From the NCBI RefSeq assembly GCF_013343715.1, contig NZ_JABUNR010000008.1:62001-126000 (forward strand): a stretch of 64,000 bases of DNA, read 5' to 3'. The notes under the pieces were generated by a model that saw only the letters and a program-made list of their open reading frames with translations, did not search any database and was not told where the DNA came from. Below, one piece after another: positions 42,712 through 52,650 of the stretch. The DNA comes from Mesobacillus harenae (lineage in GTDB: Bacteria; Bacillota; Bacilli; Bacillales; Cytobacillaceae). Made by a program: the position numbers and the translations under genes. How positions within the stretch are numbered: the stretch's first letter is position 1; every line of letters starts with the position of its first letter.

Positions 42712-43551
42712 ATGCATACAATGTGGAAGGGAAGCATAAGTTTTGGCCTTGTTAATATCCCGATTAAGCTTCATACAGCAACAGAGGATAAAGATATTAA
42801 GCTGAGGACCCTTCATAAGGAATGCCATTCCCCAATAAAGTATGAGAAGGTATGTCCTGTATGTGAAAAAGAGGTAACCAGTGAAGATATCGTCAGAGCT
42901 TATGAGTATACAAAAGGTAAATTCGTTGTGCTTGAGGAAGATGAACTAAGTAAATTAAAAGAAGCAAATGAAGATAGAGCAGTTGAAATTGTGGATTTTG
43001 TAAAAATCGAGGAAATTGATCCAATTTATTACAATAGAAGCTATTATATGTCACCCAATGAAGGTGGTGGCAAAGCTTACTCCTTGTTAAGGAAAGCTTT
43101 AGAAGAGTCCCAAAAGGTCGGAATCGCAAAGATGATCATCCGTTCTAAAGAGCAGATGGCTGTTATTAGAGTATATGAAAACACTCTTGTGATGGAAACG
43201 ATCCATTATCCTGACGAAGTCCGGAAAGCCAGTGATGTTCCTAATGTACCAGCGGATGAAAAGATCACCCAAAAAGAGCTTGATACAGCTATAATGCTCA
43301 TTGACCAGCTAACCGCTGAGTTTGAACCGGGCAAGTACACGGATGAGTATCGGGCCTCTCTTCTGGAACTAATTGAAGCGAAGCGAACTGGACAGGAATT
43401 TGTTACGCCAACCGAAAAGGAACCAGCTGCAAATGTTACAGATCTAATGGCAGCCCTCCAGGCATCTATTGATAAAACAAAACCTGAAAAAGCACCTGCC
43501 ACTCGAAAAAAGAAAGCAGCTTCGCCCAAAGCAAAGAAGAAACAAGCATAG
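42712..43551 (+). CDS. ku: Ku protein for non-homologous end joining
   Basis: 279 aa. The prokaryotic Ku core begins MWKGSISFGLVNIPIKLHTA and includes LRTLHKECHSPIKYEKVCPVC, where Cys pairs often bind zinc, EEIDPIYYNRSYYMSP, and GKYTDEYRASLLELIEAKR. The C-terminal 40 residues are extremely rich in Lys, Ala and Pro (ATRKKKAASPKAKKKQA), a DNA-binding tail. GGAG lies before ATG. The homodimer rings DNA ends and recruits LigD, encoded divergently across a 142-base intergenic region that presumably holds both promoters. Confidence 0.95.
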   Translation: MHTMWKGSISFGLVNIPIKLHTATEDKDIKLRTLHKECHSPIKYEKVCPVCEKEVTSEDIVRAYEYTKGKFVVLEEDELSKLKEANEDRAVEIVDFVKIEEIDPIYYNRSYYMSPNEGGGKAYSLLRKALEESQKVGIAKMIIRSKEQMAVIRVYENTLVMETIHYPDEVRKASDVPNVPADEKITQKELDTAIMLIDQLTAEFEPGKYTDEYRASLLELIEAKRTGQEFVTPTEKEPAANVTDLMAALQASIDKTKPEKAPATRKKKAASPKAKKKQA

Positions 43552-43568
43552 ACACACTCTAGATCAGT

Positions 43569-43603
43569 AAACCGATTCCGCTTTTACGCAGAATCGGTTT
43601 TTT
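43569..43603 (+). terminator. Rho-independent terminator after ku
   Basis: AAACCGATTC / GAATCGGTTT perfect 10-bp stem with a 12-nt loop and T tract. The DNA from 43604 to 43876 shows no gene. Confidence 0.85.
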
Positions 43604-43858
43604 GATTATTAGAAAAATTTATTGACTATATTCATGAATTCTTCAGTTTTCGCTAAGAACAAATAATCTTTGCAGGAATCTGCTAGTTTTGCTTGCACAT
43701 TATTGAGTTTCAGTTTGTTAAAAAAGACAAGGCGTAGTATGCAAAATTATTGACAAAGAATCCAATCTCTTTAGGGAACAGGCTTTCTTGCTTGTATCCT
43801 GATCAGAACCTTTCTGAATAGACTGTTATTAAGGAAATGGTTAAAATAGGTATATTAA

Positions 43859-45367
<1,509 letters not shown>

Positions 45368-45576
45368 GGAGTAATAAATAATTCTGGATGCTACTAACAC
45401 TTGCAGGGACTAAATTTTTCGGAGAAAAGTTGGCAGATCAGCTAATTGACAATAGCAGAGCGGCTGAAAATCCACGGGGAAACAAGGGAAGGTAAGCAGA
45501 AGCTTTCGAGGTCAGGAGTCGATTGAAGCTACGTCTTTCACTATTATGACACGTTTGAACAGGGAGGTGCGGGGTA

Positions 45577-46104
45577 TTGAAAAATAAGACATTGAACCGG
45601 AAAATATTTATTATCCCTTTAATCCTTGTTATTGGGGTGCTTGGTACCTATTGGGGATATCATTACTTAAACCTTTCTTCAGAACAAACCTTACAGGAAA
45701 AAGCAAACCTGCCAGACGAAGTTGACGGGCCGTTAGAGGAAGAAGCTCAATTTAATGAAGGGGCATCAGAATTTAAAAACGTTGGAGACTTTATAGCTGA
45801 GTATCATGAATGGTATAACCAGAAGCTTGGCTGGGGCGGGCTTAAGGCGGTTAGCTGGATAGACCAGCAAAAGGCAGCTTCTGAACTTCAAGCTGAGCTG
45901 GCTCTAATTGAAACAGATCATGCTGACCTTCAAAAGGATTTTAATTCTATAGCCGGTTACGCTGAACAGGTAGCATCCGGGGAGAAGGATGCTAAACTGC
46001 TTCAAAGTCTCCACCGCTATTTTCATGATCTTGATATCGAATACAATGGGTACCGAGACACCAATGATTATTATGAGATCACAGAATTTAAGAGGGACCG
46101 TTAG
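45577..46104 (+). CDS. Hypothetical membrane-anchored protein
   Basis: 175 aa from TTG 45577, GGAGGTG upstream. A basic N-terminus and one transmembrane helix (about 10-31: IFIIPLILVIGVLGTYWGYH), then an acidic linker and a helical extracytoplasmic domain (about 65-165) with the Trp-rich EYHEWYNQKLGWGGLKAVSW. No family recognised. It lies 67 bp before the phosphoesterase gene and could be transcribed with it. Confidence 0.65.
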   Translation: MKNKTLNRKIFIIPLILVIGVLGTYWGYHYLNLSSEQTLQEKANLPDEVDGPLEEEAQFNEGASEFKNVGDFIAEYHEWYNQKLGWGGLKAVSWIDQQKAASELQAELALIETDHADLQKDFNSIAGYAEQVASGEKDAKLLQSLHRYFHDLDIEYNGYRDTNDYYEITEFKRDR

Positions 46105-46171
46105 AACAGGATTCTCACAATAAGGTTTTTTGCAGGTTGATAACAGTAACAATCTGCTGGAAGGACAAGAT

Positions 46172-46669
46172 ATGCAAATCATCGTACTTTCAGATACTCA
46201 TATGCCTAGAATGGCCAAGCAGTTTCCAGAAGCTATTGTAAAGGATTTAGAAGTGGCTGACTTAATAATTCATGCTGGAGATTGGCAGACGATCGAAATG
46301 TGGAAACAGTTAACTAACTTTGGCAAGGTCATTGGTGTGACAGGCAATACGGATAGCCCTGAACTTAAAACAGCTTTGAAAGATCGTGAACTAATATCGA
46401 TTAATGGTTACAATATAGGAATAACTCATGGCCATGGTAAGGGAAGTTCGACTGAAAAGCGCGCCTTAAAAGCTTTCGCCGATGAGCCGGTTGATTGTAT
46501 TATTTTTGGGCATTCTCACATCCCTATGAAGAAATTAATAAATGGCAAGATACTGTTTAACCCAGGGTCTGCTACTGATAAACGCAGACAGCCGAAATTT
46601 TCATACGGGAAGATATCATTAGACTCCAGCCCAGTTTTTGAACATATTTTTTACGAAAATAAGCAATGA
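46172..46669 (+). CDS. Metallophosphoesterase, YfcE family
   Basis: 165 aa from ATG 46172 (GGAAGGAC upstream), the usual family length; a longer TTG start lacks a site. The dinuclear-metal ligands are all visible: LSDTHMPR (D-x-H), HAGDW (G-D), TGNTD (G-N-x-D), ITHGHG (G-H variant) and IFGHSHIP (G-H-x-H). Cytosolic Mn/Ni-dependent phosphodiesterase acting on small phosphodiesters; the physiological substrate is unknown. Confidence 0.9.
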   Translation: MQIIVLSDTHMPRMAKQFPEAIVKDLEVADLIIHAGDWQTIEMWKQLTNFGKVIGVTGNTDSPELKTALKDRELISINGYNIGITHGHGKGSSTEKRALKAFADEPVDCIIFGHSHIPMKKLINGKILFNPGSATDKRRQPKFSYGKISLDSSPVFEHIFYENKQ

Positions 46670-46697
46670 AAAATAGTACAGTACAAAGGAGCAAATC

Positions 46698-47093
46698 ATG
46701 AAAAAGTTCACAGTTTCATTCCATGAACAAGATCAACTAGATGAAATCACCGTTCATAAATTAAATGAGCAAGACTATGAAAAGGCAAGTGAAGGAGGCA
46801 CAAGACATTTATTTGAACTTGATACCAATATCGGCTTCTTTGTTTTTTTTGATTGTGTCGATAAAGAAGGAAATGCTTCGCACTTAGTCTTTCAGCTTGA
46901 AGAGGACTCTGAGGAAGCTACGGCGTGTTATGGTTTCGAATTAAAGGAATTTTACGAGTTTATGGCATTGTATCTGAATGACTTTGAATTCAATGAGGAA
47001 ACAAATGAGGATGAGGAAGTTTATGGGCCGATACAACATCTTGCCCACCTTATGTATCATATTGTTGAAGAAGGAAAAACCATATCAGAATAG
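46698..47093 (+). CDS. Conserved hypothetical acidic protein
   Basis: 131 aa with AAAGGAG before ATG. Very acidic (many Glu/Asp) and apparently cytosolic. Beta-rich N-terminal part (KKFTVSFHEQDQLDEITVHK, HLFELDTNIGFFVFFDCVDK) and a helical C-terminal part ending in PIQHLAHLMYHIVEEG. I do not recognise a named family. It follows the phosphoesterase gene by 28 bases and has its own ribosome site, then a strong terminator, so a 2- or 3-gene operon is likely. Confidence 0.65.
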   Translation: MKKFTVSFHEQDQLDEITVHKLNEQDYEKASEGGTRHLFELDTNIGFFVFFDCVDKEGNASHLVFQLEEDSEEATACYGFELKEFYEFMALYLNDFEFNEETNEDEEVYGPIQHLAHLMYHIVEEGKTISE

Positions 47094-47125
47094 AAAAAGA
47101 GCAGGAGAGATGCCTGCTCTTTTCT
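47094..47125 (+). terminator. Rho-independent terminator
   Basis: AAAAGAGCAGG / CCTGCTCTTTT stem with a short AGAGATG-like loop. Confidence 0.85.
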
Positions 47126-47245
47126 TATGGGATGGGGAATTATAAAAGGTCCAAGTAGGGATAACTGAATGTGTTGTCCTGCATTCTGCACCCTTTCGTC
47201 CGCTCAAGTCCCATTAGTCGCCAACGCTTGCTTGCACTTTCATTC

Positions 47246-47536
47246 TTATTCTGGCAAATGCTGCTTGCAATAAGAAATTACTTGAGTTTCTTCGTCTTCT
47301 TCAAGGGCAAAATCAATCACTTTTCCGCTTGCCCTGTCTATAAAATGATATTGCAAAATAGTTCCATCACCATTTTCATTTCTGTAAATCACTCTTAAAG
47401 AAAGACCTTGTTCTCTGTATAATTCATCTTCCTCGTCCACTTCTATGTTTAATAAGTATTCGTAGCGTTCTCCAGCTAACAGCCCAAATGGGTCTTCCAG
47501 GCTCTCTACCTCATATCCTGTTATTTCCAAATCCAT
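47246..47536 (-). CDS. DUF6509-like small acidic protein
   Basis: 96 aa from ATG 47536; GGAAGGGAGG lies just upstream and an ATG at 47554 would put that site inside the gene. The line ITGYEVESLEDPFGLLAGER, YEYLLNIEVDEEDELYREQG and DFALEEDEETQVISYCKQHL fits the small Bacillus family now called DUF6509 (often mis-annotated as pullulanase), by recollection. No catalytic motif is seen and no enzyme activity should be inferred. Single gene. Confidence 0.65.
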   Translation of the reverse strand: MDLEITGYEVESLEDPFGLLAGERYEYLLNIEVDEEDELYREQGLSLRVIYRNENGDGTILQYHFIDRASGKVIDFALEEDEETQVISYCKQHLPE

Positions 47537-47683
47537 GACCTCCCTTCCGTACATTCACTTATAATATTATATAACGAAAAGTTCTTTATCAATCAAAAAA
47601 GACTTTGATGGCTCATACTCTGCGCTTTATTTGTCTTTTAGCCTGGCCAAAAACCCTATGATCCTAATGTGTTTTGCCTGTTT

Positions 47684-48325
47684 TCAGCCAAACAAGAGTT
47701 TAGCTGCTTCATAACCAAAGTACAGGCCAAAACCAATTAGAGATAAACCAGAAAAAATTGAAATAATGGTAAGGATCTTGGTTGTTAAGAATTTGCGGAA
47801 TCCGCTTGCGATGCTGGCCATTGTTATATCCCAGATAAGCACTCCTAGGATAACGGAAAAACTGTAAAAGACCAATTCACTCGTACCAAAGGAAGCGGCT
47901 GTTTTAGCAAGAATGGAACCATAGATCCCTAGCCAAAATAAAATGGTTAAGGGGTTAGAAATGGAAAGCAAGAATCCTGATAGAAAAGATTTGAATTTAG
48001 AATCTCCACCGCGTTCCTTTTCTAAAACGAGTTTTCCAGCGTTTGCCATGCTTTCAATTCCGGTGTATATAAGAACAAAACAGCCAAACAGCCAGAGGAA
48101 GGACTTCATAAAAGGCACTTCAAGAAAGTGGACTACTCCCATGTAGACAGCCACCATATAAATAATATCAGCTGTAACAGCACCTAATCCTAAAAGCCAG
48201 GCATGAAAAAAGCCGCTTTTTATTCCTTTGTTCATTTGGGCGGCATTTACTGGTCCAATTGGGGCCGCGAGTGATAATCCCAGAAATACATAGCTAAAAA
48301 ATGCACTCAATATTATACCCTCCAT
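47684..48325 (-). CDS. LysE-family amino-acid exporter
   Basis: 213 aa with six transmembrane helices. N-terminal FLGLSLAAPIGPVNAAQMNK (the LysE/RhtB P-G-P-like signature, here APIGPVNAAQ), the polar helix 3 GAVTADIIYMVAVYMGV, and the second signature FLLSISNPLTILFWLGIYGS with the conserved NP. It exports amino acids or related metabolites across the cytoplasmic membrane. GGAGGG lies before the ATG on the minus strand. Divergent from the cold-shock gene. Confidence 0.88.
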   Translation of the reverse strand: MEGIILSAFFSYVFLGLSLAAPIGPVNAAQMNKGIKSGFFHAWLLGLGAVTADIIYMVAVYMGVVHFLEVPFMKSFLWLFGCFVLIYTGIESMANAGKLVLEKERGGDSKFKSFLSGFLLSISNPLTILFWLGIYGSILAKTAASFGTSELVFYSFSVILGVLIWDITMASIASGFRKFLTTKILTIISIFSGLSLIGFGLYFGYEAAKLLFG

Positions 48326-48500
48326 CTAACATATCGTGTAGTCCTGCTTGTACTATATGTATTCAGTTCATTATGCTTGTACCACTTAAAAATGGATTAT
48401 TTCTATCGAGGAATTAGGTTATTACCAATTGGAGGAGATAACGTTCAATAAAAAAATGTTATTTTACGAATGAACCTCGTAAATATGTGCATACTATTCT

Positions 48501-48519
48501 AGAACGTTATTCGTTCTAA
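48501..48519 (+). promoter_or_regulatory. Palindrome in the cold-shock gene leader
   Basis: TAGAACG-TTATT-CGTTCTA is a perfect 7-bp inverted repeat 25 bases before the csp start. It can fold in the leader RNA; cold-shock genes typically have long structured leaders that open at low temperature. Confidence 0.5.
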
Positions 48520-48545
48520 CATTAGTAATTTTCAGGAGGAAAGAT

Positions 48546-48746
48546 ATGGCTACTGGTAAAGTAAAATGGTTTAATTCCGAAAAAGGTTTTGGATTTATCG
48601 AAAGAGAAGATGGAGAAGACTTGTTTGTGCATTTTTCAGCCATTCAAGGAGAAGGATTTAAGAGTCTGGATGAAGGCCAAGAAGTTACCTTTGATATTGA
48701 AGAAGGTCAGCGTGGTCCACAAGCTGTTAATGTTTCAAAAGCATAA
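48546..48746 (+). CDS. Cold-shock protein, CspA/CspB family
   Basis: 66 aa, a single OB-fold domain. RNP1 is KGFGFIER and RNP2 is LFVHFSAI; the start [15 protein letters not shown] and the end [10 protein letters not shown] are standard. Binds single-stranded RNA/DNA and acts as RNA chaperone in cold and stationary phase. AGGAGG lies 9 nt before ATG. The long upstream region (from about 48330) contains inverted repeats and gives room for the typical long leader. Which of CspB, CspC or CspD it corresponds to cannot be told by eye. Confidence 0.95.
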   Translation: MATGKVKWFNSEKGFGFIEREDGEDLFVHFSAIQGEGFKSLDEGQEVTFDIEEGQRGPQAVNVSKA

Positions 48747-48768
48747 ACTTCTGAATTGTTTCTAACTT

Positions 48769-48797
48769 TTGACAGAAAAACAAAAGCATGCTATTAT
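48769..48797 (+). promoter_or_regulatory. Sigma-A promoter of the ydjO-like gene
   Basis: TTGACA at 48769-48774, exactly 17 bp spacer, then TATTAT at 48792-48797. Transcription should start near 48804, giving a leader of about 155 nt before the start codon at 48960. Confidence 0.8.
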
Positions 48798-48824
48798 AAA
48801 AAAAGATGTTGATTTAGAATTTAT

Positions 48825-48880
48825 ATTCATTTATTATAAAGAGTTAACATTGAGGGCTTTTTATAATAAATGAATTTTTT
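48825..48880 (+). repeat. Long hairpin in the leader of the cold-inducible gene
   Basis: ATTCATTTATTATAAAGAG and CTTTTTATAATAAATGAAT pair over about 17 consecutive bases around GTTAACATTGAGGG. It lies inside the predicted leader. Almost all A-T pairs, so it should melt at modest temperature: a candidate RNA thermosensor or transcription attenuator. Confidence 0.65.
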
Positions 48881-48959
48881 TTGTATGGACTTATTTTCTT
48901 TTTCTAAATTGACAATTACTTGTAAGCCGAGAGCGATCATTAAACAGGAGCGTGAGAAT

Positions 48960-49175
48960 ATGGCATTTGGAAGAAAAAATCCAGAAGAAATAATCACGGC
49001 GGAAACGAAAGTTTGGGCTTGCAGCTCGGAAGATTGCAACTGCTGGGTTCGCGATAATTTTAAGAGCAGTGAGGTTCCTAAGTGCCCAATCTGCCACAGC
49101 GAGATGGAACAGGAAGTTAGAACTTTAGAAGTCGTCAATAATCATAGCCAGAAGCTGAATGCTAAAGCAGAATAG
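48960..49175 (+). CDS. ydjO: Cold-inducible protein, YdjO family
   Basis: 71 aa from ATG 48960, AGGAG 10 nt upstream; the longer frame from 48870 reads through the leader hairpin and has no site. Zinc-ribbon-like cysteines CSSEDCNCW and CPICHSEM in the order C-x4-C-x-C and C-x2-C-H mark the YdjO family. Cold induction is known for the family by annotation; the biochemical role is unknown. It follows the csp gene and has a perfect sigma-A promoter and a 155-nt leader of its own. Confidence 0.85.
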   Translation: MAFGRKNPEEIITAETKVWACSSEDCNCWVRDNFKSSEVPKCPICHSEMEQEVRTLEVVNNHSQKLNAKAE

Positions 49176-49183
49176 CTTGAACA

Positions 49184-49212
49184 GAAGACACTATACAAAC
49201 TAGTGTCTTTTC
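49184..49212 (+). terminator. Rho-independent terminator after ydjO
   Basis: GACACTA-tacaaac-TAGTGTC perfect stem, then TTTTCTGTTTTTT. Confidence 0.85.
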
Positions 49213-49242
49213 TGTTTTTTCGCTGTTTTTTTTGCATCAAAC

Positions 49243-49271
49243 AAAAAAGCAATCTACTCAGTGTAGATTGC
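49243..49271 (-). terminator. Terminator of the tRNA-Leu gene (minus strand)
   Basis: GCAATCTA / TAGATTGC stem; on the minus strand six T follow. It lies 13 bases after the tRNA end. Confidence 0.85.
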
Positions 49272-49283
49272 CCTTTTGTTTGA

Positions 49284-49366
49284 TGCGGATGAGAGGAGTC
49301 GAACCTCCACGGTATTGCTACCACTAGAACCTGAATCTAGCGCGTCTGCCATTCCGCCACATCCGC
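49284..49366 (-). tRNA. tRNA-Leu (anticodon CAG)
   Basis: 83 nt on the minus strand. Acceptor GCGGATG / CATCCGC with discriminator A; D-arm with GGCGGAATGGCAGACGC; anticodon stem CTAGA / TCTAG around loop TTCAGGT, anticodon CAG reading CUG; long class II variable arm (GGTAGCAATACC); T-arm GGAGGTTCGACTCC. All elements of bacterial tRNA-Leu are intact. CCA is not encoded. A terminator follows. Confidence 0.95.
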
Positions 49367-49549
49367 ATATGATGCGATATAAAATAATATATCATAGAGA
49401 AAATCAGTTGGCACGGAAAATTTTGACAAGCCTATAGTTCATCATTTAAGTGTTTTGGAAAGTACGGTATAATCTTTTAAGGTCCTTAAAAGGCCTAACA
49501 GATATGCTGCCAGTTGATCCTGGCAAAAGCAAGGAAAGGCGGGGGTTTG

Positions 49550-51070
49550 GTGCAGTCTGATAATTACTTCTTTGCTAAAGATTTACGGAACGAAGAGTAT
49601 TTCTTTTTTCCAAAATGCTTGATGACGAATCATAACTATAAAGGGCTTTCCTTTGAAGCGATCATATTTTGGTCCCTTTTGTTCGATCTTCAGAAGTTAT
49701 GTTCGCAAAAAGGCTGGTCAGAACCCGAAACAGGCAGGGTTTTTATACTTGAGCCTTTACGGCTGCTTGAATTATATAGAAGGGAAGAAATCATTTCTCC
49801 TTTAGATTCGCTAAAAGAACTGATTCATTTTAATCTGATAGAGGCTAGTGAGCCAAGTGAAAGCGGATCAAGTAAATATTTTCTTTTAAAACCGTATGAG
49901 GACGAAAAAGATGCCCTTGAGATTGAAAAGAAACGCGAAGAGTACTTTCGAAAAATGGAAAATAGTATATCAACTCATAGTAGTACGCTGAGTCAACAGC
50001 CAGAAACTATTCAAAAGGCAAACAGCCATTTACTCAAAAAGTTTATCCTAGATCAGAAGTTACAGGATGAGACGCTGATAAACGAATTGTACAACCGGTG
50101 TATAGTGGGAAATTCTGTCCAGGAGATAACCTATCAGCAAATTAAAAAGATCTACCAGATGATCATTGACAAACCTGCTGGCCTTAGCCGCTCTCATTCT
50201 GCACAGCAGAAACACAATTCCCCTGACCATCAGCCAGAAGGAGAGCTCTCTAATAGCGAATCCGATGATTCTTATGAAAAAGCGTTAAAATTTATGGAAA
50301 GTTATCTAAGTGGTTCCGAACGAACCTTACTTGCGGATGACAGCATTCTCATACTGTATAAGCACTTCGATAAGATGACCTATTTGAGGGAAAATAACTT
50401 GTTCAACCTTCCGCTTATGCTAACCCTGAAAAATGAGTTTAAGCTTAATAAAGACCGTTTTAATCTCTTGCTCGACGAAGCCCTTGAGGCGTATGATTAC
50501 AGCAAGGATCTTAATGAACTTCCAGACTTTACAAAGTTTTTCAAAACTATAATTGAAAATGAAGGGCTTTTTTACAAAGACCAAATTTTAATCAGGCAAA
50601 TTACAGAAAAGCTATTTGCGCTGCCAGACCACTTAAAAAGCTTTGTATACGAGCAGATGAAAAAGGCAGACAGCTATTTCCCAGAGCGTTATGCGCTAGT
50701 AATGAATAACTTTAGAGCAGTTAACACGGTTTATCAGGAAAGGGGAAGTTCAGATCTTCCTGACGAAGTTTTCCAGATGGCTTTCAGACGCTTATTCATG
50801 GCTGATAAAATATATAGCATTGCATCTTATTTCAGCAAAGCCATTCAATATATCCAAAGTGATTTGCAAACTAAGGGTCAAAAACAAGTACCTGTATTGG
50901 AAGTGCCAGATGATTCAACAGATCACCCGGAGAGTAATTGGGTTGAAAAAATAGTTAATTTAAAAGATACTAAAGGTGCCATTGAAAAAATGTCCGCAGA
51001 AGAACAAGACGAGTATAGAAGACAGGCTAAGGCTCTTAAAGAAAAACTAGCTGGTTTAAGAAACAAATAG
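49550..51070 (+). CDS. DnaB/DnaD-like replication-initiation protein (accessory copy)
   Basis: 506 aa from GTG 49550 (AAAGGCGGGGG upstream). N-terminal winged-helix part (YFFPKCLMTNHNYKGLSFEA, KELIHFNLIEA), a long polar middle, and a helical C-terminal half that ends in a Lys/Glu-rich tail (EEQDEYRRQAKALKEKLAGL) as in Bacillus DnaB/DnaD proteins. It does not resemble host DnaB closely. The next gene is a DnaC/DnaI-type helicase loader, so the pair is a replication-initiation module, probably of plasmid, phage or ICE origin. It lies just after tRNA-Leu, a common integration site. Exact family uncertain. Confidence 0.6.
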   Translation: MQSDNYFFAKDLRNEEYFFFPKCLMTNHNYKGLSFEAIIFWSLLFDLQKLCSQKGWSEPETGRVFILEPLRLLELYRREEIISPLDSLKELIHFNLIEASEPSESGSSKYFLLKPYEDEKDALEIEKKREEYFRKMENSISTHSSTLSQQPETIQKANSHLLKKFILDQKLQDETLINELYNRCIVGNSVQEITYQQIKKIYQMIIDKPAGLSRSHSAQQKHNSPDHQPEGELSNSESDDSYEKALKFMESYLSGSERTLLADDSILILYKHFDKMTYLRENNLFNLPLMLTLKNEFKLNKDRFNLLLDEALEAYDYSKDLNELPDFTKFFKTIIENEGLFYKDQILIRQITEKLFALPDHLKSFVYEQMKKADSYFPERYALVMNNFRAVNTVYQERGSSDLPDEVFQMAFRRLFMADKIYSIASYFSKAIQYIQSDLQTKGQKQVPVLEVPDDSTDHPESNWVEKIVNLKDTKGAIEKMSAEEQDEYRRQAKALKEKLAGLRNK

Positions 51071-51099
51071 ATTTTAGAACTTATAAGGGTGAGCATTTT

Positions 51100-51933
51100 A
51101 TGAAAAGCTTTAAAGATTTATTAAGCCAGGGTGGCGGAACTAGATTTAGCCAACGAGTAGTAGAAACGAAAATGTGCCCTCACAACAATCAAATGCTCGA
51201 ACTGAGGGAAACGACAAAGATTAACAAAGATGGAGAAAGTACAGTACATCAGCAATGGACTGAATGTCTTTGTGAGGTTGCAACGGCAACTAAAAAGCGA
51301 CAGGTAGAACTTAAGGTCGAGCAATTTGACCGCTATACAACCCAAAATCCGGATCTAGAACATGCTAGCTTAAATGATTTTCAGTACTCTGAGGATCGTT
51401 CCCAGATGAAGGCATTACAGAAAGCCATTAATTATATTGAGAGATTCGTTCCTAACAATGGCAAAAAACTGTATTTTTTTGGTGATGTCGGGGTTGGGAA
51501 AAGCCACTTGGCCATCAGCATTCACAAAGAAATTAAAGAAAAAGGGTTTACGTCGATCTATTTGGAGATGGACAAAATTATGAGGATTATAAAAGACACG
51601 TGGTCCAAAAACAGTGAAGAAACTGAAGGGGAGTTTTTCAAGGTACTCCAGGAAGTAGACTTGCTGGTCATTGATGATTTAGGTGCTGAGCATAATAGCC
51701 AGTGGGTCCAGGAGAAACTGTTTTCTATTCTGAACAGTCGTATGGGAAGAAATACAATATTCACATCTAATCTTAGCCCGCTTGAACTGGATAAAACATA
51801 CTCACGCCGGATTTCTGACCGAATCCTGGACAGAATTGAAGTTGAAGACTGTATTGAAATCGAGCTAAAAACAAGCTACCGAAAGAAAAAACTGCTTGAA
51901 CAGCTGATGAACAATAAACCAGAAAACACATAG
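51100..51933 (+). CDS. DnaC/DnaI-type helicase loader ATPase
   Basis: 277 aa. The N-terminus has a Cys-rich segment (ETKMCPHNNQ... ECLCEVATATKKR) as in the zinc domain of phage DnaC-like loaders. The AAA+ core has Walker A GDVGVGKSHLAISIH (residues about 129-143), Walker B LLVIDDLGAEHNSQW, sensor 1 TIFTSNLSP, and arginine-finger SRRISDRILDRI. It loads the replicative helicase. It differs from host DnaI. It lies 29 bases after the 506-aa gene and is surely co-transcribed. Confidence 0.85.
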   Translation: MKSFKDLLSQGGGTRFSQRVVETKMCPHNNQMLELRETTKINKDGESTVHQQWTECLCEVATATKKRQVELKVEQFDRYTTQNPDLEHASLNDFQYSEDRSQMKALQKAINYIERFVPNNGKKLYFFGDVGVGKSHLAISIHKEIKEKGFTSIYLEMDKIMRIIKDTWSKNSEETEGEFFKVLQEVDLLVIDDLGAEHNSQWVQEKLFSILNSRMGRNTIFTSNLSPLELDKTYSRRISDRILDRIEVEDCIEIELKTSYRKKKLLEQLMNNKPENT

Positions 51934-51939
51934 AGATTC

Positions 51940-51963
51940 GGCACTCTTGATGAGTGCCTTTTA
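51940..51963 (+). terminator. Rho-independent terminator
   Basis: GGCACTC-ttgat-GAGTGCC perfect 7-bp stem and TTTT, closing the replication-like pair. Confidence 0.8.
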
Positions 51964-52000
51964 CTTATTCCATAAGCTTTTCATAGGAGAGTGATTAATT

Positions 52001-52384
52001 ATGGCGAGAGTTAAATTGGATCATGTCGGAATAATGGTCAGAGATATCGAAACATCAATCAAGTTTTATCAAAATATAGTCGGAATGGAGTTAAAAGATC
52101 GTGTCCCTCATACAAATGGTGAGATTCAGCTGGCTTTTTTAGGGTTTAATGGGTCAGAGGAGACTGAACTTGAATTAATTCAAGGATATAATGGAGATTT
52201 GCCGGCGGAAGGCAGGGTCCATCACATAGCATTTACTGTAGAAGATATTGAAACCGAGTTTGAACGGATTAAAAGCCTTGAGGTTACTTTAATTGACTCC
52301 GAAATCACGATTCTGCCAAATGGATATCGCTATTTCTTTTTTCATGGCCCAGAAGGTGAATGGATTGAATTTTTCCAACGATAA
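52001..52384 (+). CDS. VOC/glyoxalase family protein
   Basis: 127 aa with AGGAGAGTG before ATG. Two beta-alpha-beta-beta-beta repeats: KLDHVGIMVRDIETSIKFYQ (metal-ligand His at HVGI), then TELELIQGYNG (Glu), RVHHIAFTVEDIETEFERIK (second His) and FFFHGPEGEWIEFFQR (second Glu). The H-E-H-E set is that of glyoxalase I/methylmalonyl-CoA epimerase-like enzymes. It may detoxify methylglyoxal-derived adducts or act as an epimerase; the substrate is not defined. Confidence 0.85.
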   Translation: MARVKLDHVGIMVRDIETSIKFYQNIVGMELKDRVPHTNGEIQLAFLGFNGSEETELELIQGYNGDLPAEGRVHHIAFTVEDIETEFERIKSLEVTLIDSEITILPNGYRYFFFHGPEGEWIEFFQR

Positions 52385-52444
52385 GTCATTCTGGCGTTTG
52401 ACAATATCTAGGAAGTGAATTATATTTAAGCTAATAAAATATGT

Positions 52445-52620
52445 TTCTTATCAAGAGAGGTGGAGGGACTTGGCCCTGCGAAACCTCGGCAGCAGACTCT
52501 AAAGAGCACTGTGCCAATTCCAGCAAGCCGACTGCGCTTGGAAGATAAGAAGGGTCAACTAAAATGTACAGCCTCTTCTTATTGTATGGAATTAAACGAT
52601 AAGAGGAGGCTTTTTGTGTT
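52445..52620 (+). promoter_or_regulatory. SAM-I (S-box) riboswitch with terminator
   Basis: The aptamer shows P1 TTCTTATC (52445-52452) with GATAAGAA (52544-52551), the core ATCAAGAGAGGTGGAGGGAC, then GGCCCTGCGAAACCTCGGCA, GTGCCAATTCCAGCA and GCTTGGAAGATAAGA, all S-box consensus. The expression platform is a terminator AGCCTCTTCTTAT (52570-52582) / ATAAGAGGAGGCT (52599-52611) plus T tract. With SAM bound, P1 forms and the terminator stops transcription; without SAM the 3' P1 strand pairs with CTTCTTAT. The only gene downstream is a 56-aa FbpA-like protein. Confidence 0.95.
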
Positions 52621-52650
52621 TTAAAAATGAGTTTTCAAGGAGAGAGAAAA

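Noticed and set aside
48870..48959. 30-codon N-terminal extension of the YdjO-like protein
   Set aside because: It overlaps the leader hairpin and lacks a ribosome site; the zinc-ribbon protein starts normally at 48960.
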